DNA from: an uncultured Pseudorhodobacter sp.
GTDB taxonomy: Bacteria; Pseudomonadota; Alphaproteobacteria; Rhodobacterales; Rhodobacteraceae
Assembly (NCBI GenBank): GCA_937910975.1
Contig: CALEMZ010000019.1
Span: 1-12,523, forward strand
Length of the DNA: 12,523 bases
Reading direction: 5' to 3'
Part shown: piece by piece, positions 6,944 to 12,523 of the stretch
Layout of the letters: the number at the start of each line of letters is the position of its first letter
How positions within the stretch are numbered: the stretch's first letter is position 1
Program-made: the position numbers and the translations under genes
The notes under the pieces: generated by a model
The model's input: only the letters and a program-made list of their open reading frames with translations
Database searches by the model: none
What the model was told of the DNA's origin: nothing

Positions 6944-7002
6944 ATTTTAGCAACTAAGCCGCCAAACATGTCATTTTACATATCTATTTCATAGGGGGTA
7001 AA
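6944..7002. promoter_or_regulatory. Divergent pcaQ/pobA control region with two palindromes
   Basis: Two perfect 4-3-4 inverted repeats sit in the gap: TTAG-CAA-CTAA (6947-6957) and CTAT-TTC-ATAG (6984-6994), centred 37 bases apart. This is the layout of paired recognition and activation sites for a LysR-type tetramer. Candidate -35 elements lie back to back: ATGACA on the minus strand (6974-6969) with TAAAAT (6949-6944) as pcaQ -10 at 19-base spacing, and TTTACA on the plus strand (6975-6980) for pobA with only a weak -10 near 6997-7003. The first palindrome overlaps the proposed pcaQ -10, consistent with autoregulation. Assigned by eye; the known PcaQ consensus was not clearly found. Confidence 0.45.
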
Positions 7003-7031
7003 CCAGTGTGAGCGCATTTGGGGGGGCTGGC

Positions 7032-8201
7032 ATGAAAACACAGGTTGCGATTATCGGGGGCGGGCCATCGGGCTTGCTGCTCTCGCAACTCCTTTACACC
7101 CGCGGCATCGACAGCGTTGTATTGGAACGAAAGACCAAGGATTACGTGCTGTCGCGCATCCGCGCCGGTGTGTTGGAGCGTGGGCTGGTGGATCTTTTGC
7201 GCGAGGCAGGCGTGGCTGATCGGATGGAGCGCGAAGGCTTTATTCATGACGGTACGCTGATTTCTTATGGCGACCAGATGTTCCGCGTGGATTTTGCCGA
7301 ACACACGGGCCATTCCGTGATGGTCTATGGCCAAACCGAAGTGACGCGCGACCTTTATGAGGCGCGCGAGGCGGCGGGTGGCAAGATCGACTTCAACGTC
7401 GAGGATGTGGAAATCCACGGTGCCGAAAGCGGCGCGCCCTATGTCACCTACCGGGTCGATGGGCAGGCACGGCGGCTGAACTGCGACTTTATCGCGGGCT
7501 GTGATGGTTTTCATGGCGTCAGCCGGCAAGCCATTCCGCTGGATGTGCGATGTGAATATGAAAAGCTCTATCCCTTTGGCTGGCTTGGTGTTTTGTCGCG
7601 CACGTCACCCGTGAACCCTGAATTGATCTATGCCAATTCGCCGCGCGGTTTTGCGCTGTGTTCCATGCGCAATGACAACCTGAGCCGCTATTACATCCAG
7701 TGCTCCCTTTCCGATAAACCCGAGGATTGGACCGATGAGGCCTTCTGGCAGGAGCTAAAGCGCCGCATCCCTGCCGATCAGGCCGCAAAACTGGTGACCG
7801 GGCCGAGTATTGAGAAATCCATCGCACCCCTGCGGTCTTTCGTGACAGAGCCGATGCGCTGGGGGCGGCTGTTTTTATGCGGGGATGCGGCGCATATCGT
7901 GCCGCCGACCGGGGCCAAGGGGCTTAATACCGCAGCGTCAGATGTGCATTACCTCTTTAACGGCTTGCGGCAGTTTTATGAGAAAGGCGATGCTGCGGGC
8001 ATCGACAGCTATTCCGAAAAGGCGCTCGCACGGGTCTGGAAAGCTGAGCGGTTTAGCTGGTGGTTTTCCAGTCTGATGCACCGCTATCCTGACCAGTCCG
8101 AGTTTGATCTGAGGATACAGGTGGCGGAGCTGGAGTATTTGCGTTCCAGCAGTGCCGCGCAAAAGGCGATGGCGGAAAACTATGTGGGGTTGCCCTATTG
8201 A
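7032..8201 (+). CDS. pobA: 4-hydroxybenzoate 3-monooxygenase (p-hydroxybenzoate hydroxylase)
   Basis: FAD-dependent aromatic hydroxylase converting 4-hydroxybenzoate to protocatechuate with NADPH and O2. The protein is 389 residues (Pseudomonas PobA is 394). The ADP-binding GGGPSG lies at residues 9-14, the DG motif GCDGFHG at 156-162 and the GD motif LFLCGDAAHIVPPTGAKG at 280-297. Active-site residues match the Pseudomonas enzyme with an offset of 0 or 1: Arg44, Tyr200, Ser211, Arg213, Pro292 and Tyr384. LERKTKDY (31-38) retains the Tyr38 linked to NADPH preference. The ATG at 7032 begins the canonical MKTQVAIIGG; a GTG at 7008 with AGGGGG upstream would add 8 residues and is less likely. 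A G7 run (7020-7026) serves as ribosome-binding sequence. It heads the pca operon, overlapping pcaD by one base. Confidence 0.96.
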   Translation: MKTQVAIIGGGPSGLLLSQLLYTRGIDSVVLERKTKDYVLSRIRAGVLERGLVDLLREAGVADRMEREGFIHDGTLISYGDQMFRVDFAEHTGHSVMVYGQTEVTRDLYEAREAAGGKIDFNVEDVEIHGAESGAPYVTYRVDGQARRLNCDFIAGCDGFHGVSRQAIPLDVRCEYEKLYPFGWLGVLSRTSPVNPELIYANSPRGFALCSMRNDNLSRYYIQCSLSDKPEDWTDEAFWQELKRRIPADQAAKLVTGPSIEKSIAPLRSFVTEPMRWGRLFLCGDAAHIVPPTGAKGLNTAASDVHYLFNGLRQFYEKGDAAGIDSYSEKALARVWKAERFSWWFSSLMHRYPDQSEFDLRIQVAELEYLRSSSAAQKAMAENYVGLPY

Positions 8202-8989
8202 TGCGTATTATTGAAGCGAACGGATTGCGCCTGCATTGGCGCGAAGATGGCGACCCAAACGGCGTTCCCGTCGTTTTCGCCAATTCACTTGGCACCGATC
8301 TGCGGCTTTGGGAGGCGGTGCTGCCGCTTTTGCCAGCGGGGCTGCGGTTCATCCGCTTTGATCTGCGTGGCCATGGGTTAAGCGATTGCCCACCCGGCCC
8401 CTATGCGATGGACGACCTGATCAGCGATGTTGAGGCTTTGCTGGATGGCTTGGGCCTTCGCTCTGTCATCTTTGTGGGGCTTTCCGTTGGCGGGATCATC
8501 GGGCAGGGGCTTGCCGCCCGCCGCCCCGATCTGATCCGTGCGCTGGTGCTGTCGAACAGCGCCGCCAAAATGGGCACGCCAGAAACTTGGGCCGCCCGGA
8601 TTGCGGCGATCGAGGCGGGGGGCATGGCCTCAATCGCGGATGCGGTTATGGAGCGTTGGTTTGCCCCCGCATTTCGGGCAAGCCCCGAATTGTCGCTGTG
8701 GCGCGCCATGCTGAGCCGCGTGCCGCAGATGGGTTATCTGGGCACCTGCGCCGCCATTGCGGCGGCGGACCTGACGCAAAGCACCGCCGCCTTGCGCCTG
8801 CCCACGCTGGGCATTGCCGGGGCGGAAGATGGCGCAAGCCCGCCTGATCTGGTGGCCGCAACCCTGGCGCTGATCCCCGGCGCCACCTGCCACACCATCC
8901 CCAATGCGGGCCATCTGCCCTGTGTCGAGGCCCCCGAGGCCTTTGCCGCAATCCTCTCGCCGTTTTTGAAGGAACATGCCCATGTCTGA
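8201..8989 (+). CDS. pcaD: 3-oxoadipate enol-lactonase
   Basis: Alpha/beta-hydrolase of 262 residues that hydrolyses 3-oxoadipate enol-lactone to 3-oxoadipate, the last lactone step of the protocatechuate branch. Nucleophile Ser95 lies in the elbow GLSVGG, with HGLSD (58-62), Asp210 in AGAEDGASPPD and His238 in NAGHLPCVEAPEAF completing the triad. The ATG at 8201 shares its A with the pobA TGA stop (TTGATG); a TTG codon at 8198 is also in frame but unnecessary. No fusion to the decarboxylase is seen, unlike the PcaL proteins of some actinobacteria. The end overlaps pcaC by 8 bases, implying translational coupling. Confidence 0.93.
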   Translation: MRIIEANGLRLHWREDGDPNGVPVVFANSLGTDLRLWEAVLPLLPAGLRFIRFDLRGHGLSDCPPGPYAMDDLISDVEALLDGLGLRSVIFVGLSVGGIIGQGLAARRPDLIRALVLSNSAAKMGTPETWAARIAAIEAGGMASIADAVMERWFAPAFRASPELSLWRAMLSRVPQMGYLGTCAAIAAADLTQSTAALRLPTLGIAGAEDGASPPDLVAATLALIPGATCHTIPNAGHLPCVEAPEAFAAILSPFLKEHAHV

Positions 8990-9362
8990 TCGCCTCTCTG
9001 CGGGTATGGCGGTGCGCCGCGCGGTTTTGGGTGATGCCCATGTTGACCGCGCCGAGGCTGCCAAGACCGAATTTGACGCGCCGTTTCAAACCCTCATCAC
9101 CGAAACCGCCTGGGGTACGCTTTGGGCCGATGACACCATCAGCCGCCGCGAACGCTCAATGCTGACGCTGGCCTTGCTGGCCGCAACCGGGAATTTTGAG
9201 GAAATCCCCATGCATATCCGCGCTTGCACCAATACCGGGGCCTCGGCACAAGATGTAATGCAGGCTTTAATGCATGTGGCGGTTTACGCGGGCGTGCCAA
9301 AAGCCAATCATGCGATCAAACTGGCCAAACAGACCTATGCCGAGATGGAGGCTGAGAGATGA
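8982..9362 (+). CDS. pcaC: 4-carboxymuconolactone decarboxylase
   Basis: A 126-residue member of the carboxymuconolactone decarboxylase (AhpD-like) family that decarboxylates 4-carboxymuconolactone to 3-oxoadipate enol-lactone. The family core is visible: FQTLITETAWGTLWADDTIS, then RERSMLTLALLAATGNFEE, MHIRACTNTGAS and MHVAVYAGVPKANHA, with conserved histidines at 78 and 98. Length matches stand-alone PcaC (about 125-135). The start at 8982 is preferred over the ATG at 8976 because GAAGGA (8969-8974) lies 7 bases ahead of 8982 but only 1 base ahead of 8976. It overlaps pcaD by 8 bases and pcaH by 4 (ATGA at 9359-9362). Confidence 0.95.
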   Translation: MSDRLSAGMAVRRAVLGDAHVDRAEAAKTEFDAPFQTLITETAWGTLWADDTISRRERSMLTLALLAATGNFEEIPMHIRACTNTGASAQDVMQALMHVAVYAGVPKANHAIKLAKQTYAEMEAER

Positions 9363-10081
9363 TACCCGCCGAATACTATCAGCGCGACCGCAATCGCCAG
9401 CCCCCGGCCCTGACCCCCGGCTATAAAACCAGTGTCGCGCGCTCACCCCGCTTTGCACTTCTGAGCCTTGAGCAAACGATCAGTGAGATCACTGGCCCGA
9501 CCTTTGGCCATGGTGATATTGCACCCATCGACAATGACCTGCTGAAAAACTACGCCCATGGCGGCGACCCGATTGGTGAGCGCATCATCGTGCATGGCCG
9601 CGTGTTGGATGAAAATGCGCGCCCCGTGCCAAACACATTGGTTGAGGTGTGGCAGGCCAATGCCTCAGGCCGTTATCGGCACAAGAAAGACACCTACCTT
9701 GGCGCGCTGGACCCCAATTTCGGCGGCTGCGGGCGGACCATTACCGATGAGAATGGCTATTATTTCTTTCGCACGGTGAAACCGGGGGCCTACCCTTGGC
9801 GCAACAATGTCAACAACTGGCGGCCCGCGCATATCCATGTCTCGGTCTTTGGCGCGTCCTTCAGCCAACGACTTATTACCCAGCTTTATTTTGAGGGCGA
9901 CCCGCTGATCCCGCTATGCCCCATCGTGCAAACCATCCCGGACCCGGAGGCGATACAGCAGTTAATCGCGCGGCTGGACATGAATGCGACCATCCCGCTC
10001 GATAGTATCGCCTATCGTTTTGATATCGTGTTGCGCGGCCGCCGCTCGACCCTGTTTGAGAACCGGCTGGAGGGAAATTGA
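9359..10081 (+). CDS. pcaH: Protocatechuate 3,4-dioxygenase beta subunit
   Basis: Iron-bearing subunit (240 residues) of the intradiol dioxygenase that opens protocatechuate to 3-carboxy-cis,cis-muconate. The four Fe(III) ligands are in place: Tyr106 (GRYRH), Tyr145 (KPGAYPWRN), His158 and His160 (RPAHIHVSVFG), corresponding to Tyr408, Tyr447, His460 and His462 of the Pseudomonas beta chain. The N-terminal dioxygenase cap domain is present (about residues 1-65), followed by the beta-sandwich core beginning near IIVHGRVLDENARPVP. The ATG overlaps the pcaC stop as ATGA. pcaG follows after a single base, as expected for a fixed alpha-beta complex. Confidence 0.97.
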   Translation: MIPAEYYQRDRNRQPPALTPGYKTSVARSPRFALLSLEQTISEITGPTFGHGDIAPIDNDLLKNYAHGGDPIGERIIVHGRVLDENARPVPNTLVEVWQANASGRYRHKKDTYLGALDPNFGGCGRTITDENGYYFFRTVKPGAYPWRNNVNNWRPAHIHVSVFGASFSQRLITQLYFEGDPLIPLCPIVQTIPDPEAIQQLIARLDMNATIPLDSIAYRFDIVLRGRRSTLFENRLEGN

Positions 10082-10082
10082 G

Positions 10083-10703
10083 ATGACACAGCGGTTGGAT
10101 TACCTGAAAGAAAGCGCCTCGCAAACTGCAGGGCCTTACGTGCATATCGGGCTGGCCCCCGGCGCGGCTGGGTTCAATATATACGATCAGGAACTGGGCT
10201 GGGATATTGCCGGGCCAAAGGCTGCGGGCGAACGCATCCGCATTGAGGGCGTGGTGAGTGATGGCACCGGAAGCCCGATCAAGGATGTGCTGTTGGAGGC
10301 ATGGCAGGCCAATGCGGCAGGCCATTACGCCCACCCTGAAGGTGGTGGTGCTGTGGAAGAGGGCTTTCGTGGCTGGGGCCGGATCATCACCGATTTCGAT
10401 ACCGGCGAATGGGGGTTTGATACGGTCAAGCCCGGCCCGCTCAAAGGGCGCGGCGGCAAGATGCAGGCCCCGCATATAAACCTGTGGATCGTGGCGCGCG
10501 GCATCAATATCGGGCTGAACACGCGGATGTATTTCAGCGATGAGGCCGCCGCCAATGCCGCCGACCCGGTGATCAACCTGATCGAATGGGAACGCCGCCG
10601 CCAAACCCTGATAGCGGTGCGTTCCTTGCGTGATGGCCTGCCCGTCTATCGCTTTGATATCCGCATCCAAGGCGAGGATGAGACAGTTTTTTTTGACATC
10701 TGA
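10083..10703 (+). CDS. pcaG: Protocatechuate 3,4-dioxygenase alpha subunit
   Basis: The non-metal alpha subunit (206 residues) that pairs with PcaH and contributes to the substrate pocket. The diagnostic N-terminus SASQTAGPYVHIGLAPG (residues 11-27) is followed by the beta-sandwich, with VLLEAWQANAAGHYAHP (69-85) mirroring the beta chain and MQAPHINLWIVARGIN (127-142). The alpha chain lacks the full set of iron ligands: the position of the second beta-chain tyrosine reads KPGPLKG. The ATG at 10083 has GGAGG about 9 bases upstream and lies one base after the pcaH stop. Near the 3' end, T8 encodes part of TVFFDI; a slip there would change only the last residues. Confidence 0.96.
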   Translation: MTQRLDYLKESASQTAGPYVHIGLAPGAAGFNIYDQELGWDIAGPKAAGERIRIEGVVSDGTGSPIKDVLLEAWQANAAGHYAHPEGGGAVEEGFRGWGRIITDFDTGEWGFDTVKPGPLKGRGGKMQAPHINLWIVARGINIGLNTRMYFSDEAAANAADPVINLIEWERRRQTLIAVRSLRDGLPVYRFDIRIQGEDETVFFDI

Positions 10704-10713
10704 AAGGCCAGAT

Positions 10714-11547
10714 ATGACCACCCCTTGCATCATCTGCGTCGCGATCACCGGTTCGGTGCCACGCAAATCCGATAATCCCGCCGTCCCCATAACCGTTGCG
10801 GAACAGATCGAATCCACCCATGCCGCCTTTGAGGCCGGGGCGAGCATTGCCCATTGCCACGTCCGCAATGACGATGAGACGACCTCGTCCGACCCCGAAA
10901 AATTTGCGGCCCTCAAAGAAGGGCTGGAAAAGCATTGTCCGGGCATGATCGTGCAGCTTTCCACCGGCGGGCGCTCAGGCGCGGGGCAGGCGCGGGGGGG
11001 GATGCTGCCGCTTCGGCCCGATATGGCCTCGCTTTCCGTCGGCTCCAACAACTTTCCAACCCGCGTCTATGAAAACCCGCCAGAGCTGGTGGATTGGCTG
11101 GCCTTTGAGATGGTGAAATATGATGTGAAGCCCGAGATCGAGGCCTTCGATCTGTCGCATATCTTCAAAGCCAAAGAGATGTGGGACAAGGGTCAGATCA
11201 AAGAACTTCCTTACGTCCAATTCGTTATGGGTGTGAAAAACGCCATGCCAGTAGACATGTATGTATTTGATTTCTATATTAAAACTGTTCACCGCCTGTT
11301 TGGCGCAGATGCGCCTTGGTGCGCGGCTGGCATTGGGGCAAACCAGATTGTGCTGAATGAATGGGCTGTGTCTTCGGGCGGGCATGCGCGCACGGGGCTG
11401 GAAGATAACATGCGGCTGGACAAGGCCCGGCTTGCCCCCTCCAACGCGGCATTGGTCGCACGGTTGGTGGAGATTTGCGGCAAATACGAGCGCCCCGTCG
11501 CCACTTGGCAAGAGGCGCGCGCGATCTTGGGCCTGCGCGCGGCCTAG
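10714..11547 (+). CDS. Beta-keto acid cleavage enzyme (BKACE, DUF849 family)
   Basis: A 277-residue TIM-barrel protein of the BKACE/DUF849 family, whose founding member Kce condenses 3-keto-5-aminohexanoate with acetyl-CoA to give acetoacetate and a CoA thioester. Zn-ligand positions are visible: His47 and His49 (AHCHVRND) and Glu230 (RTGLEDN), with Ser83 (QLSTGGRSG), Arg226 and Asp231 matching catalytic residues known in Kce. The Kce glutamate that binds the substrate amine, expected just after ITGA, is not present here (ITGSVPRKSD), so the substrate is probably not an amino acid. The gene is the last of pobA-pcaDCHG, 10 bases after pcaG, with AAAGG upstream. Inference: it processes 3-oxoadipate to succinyl-CoA plus acetoacetate. 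Family is sure; substrate is unproven. Its stop overlaps that of pcaB. Confidence 0.88.
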   Translation: MTTPCIICVAITGSVPRKSDNPAVPITVAEQIESTHAAFEAGASIAHCHVRNDDETTSSDPEKFAALKEGLEKHCPGMIVQLSTGGRSGAGQARGGMLPLRPDMASLSVGSNNFPTRVYENPPELVDWLAFEMVKYDVKPEIEAFDLSHIFKAKEMWDKGQIKELPYVQFVMGVKNAMPVDMYVFDFYIKTVHRLFGADAPWCAAGIGANQIVLNEWAVSSGGHARTGLEDNMRLDKARLAPSNAALVARLVEICGKYERPVATWQEARAILGLRAA

Positions 11548-12523
11548 GCCGCTGGTCCCAGCCGTGTGATCTGCGTCGTCAAATGCCCGGCGTGGCGCAA
11601 TGCGGCCCCTGCGGCCTCGCACATCGCGGGCAGCACCATCCATTCCAGCGCCCAGGCGGAGCCGGAGCGTTCTTGCTCATGCAGCATGGCTTGGGCCAAA
11701 ACGCCCTGCTGCCCGGCCGTAAAGCGTGCCAAAGTAACCAGCGTTTCCGCCAAAATCGGGTTTTGTTTATGCGGCATGGCGGAACTGCCACCCGCGCCGC
11801 TTAACGCCACTTCCTCCACGCCTTGCTGCGCCATCAGGGCGATGTCTTGACCAAACTTGCCCAAGCTGCCCGTGAGCAAAACCAGCCAATGCCCATATTC
11901 CACCATGCGCGCGCGGTCGGCATGCCAGACCGGGGCGGAGCCAAGGCCAAGGCGCTGCGCGACACCTGCCGCGACACCGGGCGGCGCGTCACCAAGCCCC
12001 ACCGGCCCGCCAATCTGCGCCACCTCAACCCGCACTCTAAGCCGTGGCAAGGCGGCGGCATGCTCGCTCAAAGGCCTGCGCCACGTGTCAATCCGCGCCG
12101 CCACCGGAATAGGCAGTGCCGCCTGCATCCGGGTGCGCCCCATCATCTGACCCGCGCCAAAACGGGCGGTCAGGCCATCCAGCCCCGCCAAGACCGCTGC
12201 AAGCCGCTGCACCAAAATTCCGGACACATCGCGCAAAGCCAACACCATCGCCGTGTCAATCACGTCCTGGCTTGTCGCGCCGGAATGGATCGCCGCCGCC
12301 ACTGCCTTTGGCAGGCCCGCGCGCAGCCCGTCAACCAGCGTAGGAACGGCAAGGCCATCACGATCAGCGCCCAGGGAAAGCACCTCAAAATCAGGGCTGT
12401 AGGCTGCAATTACGGCCCCTGCTTCGGCCGCGGCTTGCGCAGATACCGCACCCGTTGCGCCCAAGCCCTCAGTCCACGCGGCTTCAAACGCAAGCATATG
12501 CGTGAGAAAGGCGGGCGCGGCAA
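11544..12523 (-). CDS. pcaB: 3-carboxy-cis,cis-muconate cycloisomerase (5' end beyond window)
   Basis: Fumarase/aspartase-superfamily enzyme that lactonises 3-carboxy-cis,cis-muconate to 4-carboxymuconolactone, between PcaHG and PcaC. About 325 residues are visible. The superfamily signature GSSAMPHKQNP is present with catalytic-loop context, as are SGATSQDVIDTAMVLALRD, which holds the usual substrate-binding segment, and the C-terminal HEQERSGSAWALEW helix. The frame is open to the window edge, and the residues before the ATG at 12497 (FLTHMLAFEAAW) fit the normal N-terminal helix. That ATG is therefore internal and the true start lies outside, probably 20-30 codons further. It is on the opposite strand to the rest of the pathway and converges on the BKACE gene, sharing CTAG as overlapping stops. 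It must use a separate promoter. Confidence 0.92.
   Translation of the reverse strand, partial: AAPAFLTHMLAFEAAWTEGLGATGAVSAQAAAEAGAVIAAYSPDFEVLSLGADRDGLAVPTLVDGLRAGLPKAVAAAIHSGATSQDVIDTAMVLALRDVSGILVQRLAAVLAGLDGLTARFGAGQMMGRTRMQAALPIPVAARIDTWRRPLSEHAAALPRLRVRVEVAQIGGPVGLGDAPPGVAAGVAQRLGLGSAPVWHADRARMVEYGHWLVLLTGSLGKFGQDIALMAQQGVEEVALSGAGGSSAMPHKQNPILAETLVTLARFTAGQQGVLAQAMLHEQERSGSAWALEWMVLPAMCEAAGAALRHAGHLTTQITRLGPAA

Noticed and set aside
7008..7031. GTG start for pobA eight codons upstream
   Set aside because: An AGGGGG is present upstream, but the canonical PobA N-terminus begins with MKTQVAIIGG at 7032 and the possible promoter would start transcription too close to 7008.
8196..9362. 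Possible pcaD-pcaC fusion (PcaL)
   Set aside because: pcaD ends with its own TGA at 8987-8989 and pcaC has its own ribosome-binding site and is in a different frame; they are separate overlapping genes.
9876..11051. A 391-codon open frame antisense to pcaH, pcaG and the BKACE gene
   Set aside because: It spans three clearly identified genes on the other strand, has no family motifs and has low-complexity composition; shadow frame.
1..12523. CRISPR arrays, tRNA or rRNA genes, phage or toxin-antitoxin genes
   Set aside because: No regularly spaced repeats, no tRNA-like cloverleaf segments and no rRNA sequence were recognised; nearly all DNA is accounted for by the listed genes.

Overview
The window looks like chromosome from an alphaproteobacterium, most likely a Rhodobacteraceae (roseobacter-type) species. 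The evidence is moderately high GC, dense GC-biased codon use, tightly overlapping genes (ATGA junctions), a PcaQ-type LysR regulator next to pob/pca genes, and IS5- and IS3-family transposase scraps of the kind common in that group. This placement rests on protein style and gene order only; no database search was possible.

Layout. (a) 1-169: non-coding leader with small inverted and direct repeats. (b) 170-1345: UDP-glucose 6-dehydrogenase (ugd, + strand). (c) 1346-2590: a shikimate/quinate dehydrogenase-family gene (aroE-like, - strand, 1573-2403) bracketed by two transposase remnants, an IS5-family C-terminal piece downstream (about 1390-1567) and an IS3-family piece upstream (about 2497-2586). 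(d) 2588-5926: a divergent oxidative-stress pair, oxyR (-) and katG (+), with a shared regulatory region. (e) 5940-6019: two hairpins between the converging katG and pcaQ. (f) 6022-11547: pcaQ (-) divergent from a compact operon pobA-pcaD-pcaC-pcaH-pcaG-BKACE (+). (g) 11544-12523: pcaB (-), running off the right edge and converging on the operon so that the two stop codons overlap.

How the genes work together. 4-Hydroxybenzoate is hydroxylated by PobA to protocatechuate and cleaved by PcaHG to 3-carboxy-cis,cis-muconate. That is cyclised by PcaB, decarboxylated by PcaC and hydrolysed by PcaD to 3-oxoadipate. No 3-oxoadipate CoA-transferase (pcaIJ) or thiolase (pcaF) lies in the window. The last gene of the operon is instead a DUF849/BKACE family beta-keto acid cleavage enzyme. 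This suggests, as an inference, a one-step exit: 3-oxoadipate + acetyl-CoA giving acetoacetate + succinyl-CoA. The aroE-like protein carries an acidic cofactor-loop sequence, so it could be an NAD-dependent quinate/shikimate dehydrogenase feeding the same protocatechuate branch, but this is less certain. OxyR/KatG is a standard peroxide-defence pair.

The most interesting points are the BKACE gene ending the pca operon, the inverted pcaB with overlapping convergent stops, paired palindromes in the pcaQ-pobA gap, and the transposase-remnant bracket around the aroE-like gene, one remnant of which extends its reading frame and obscures its true start.
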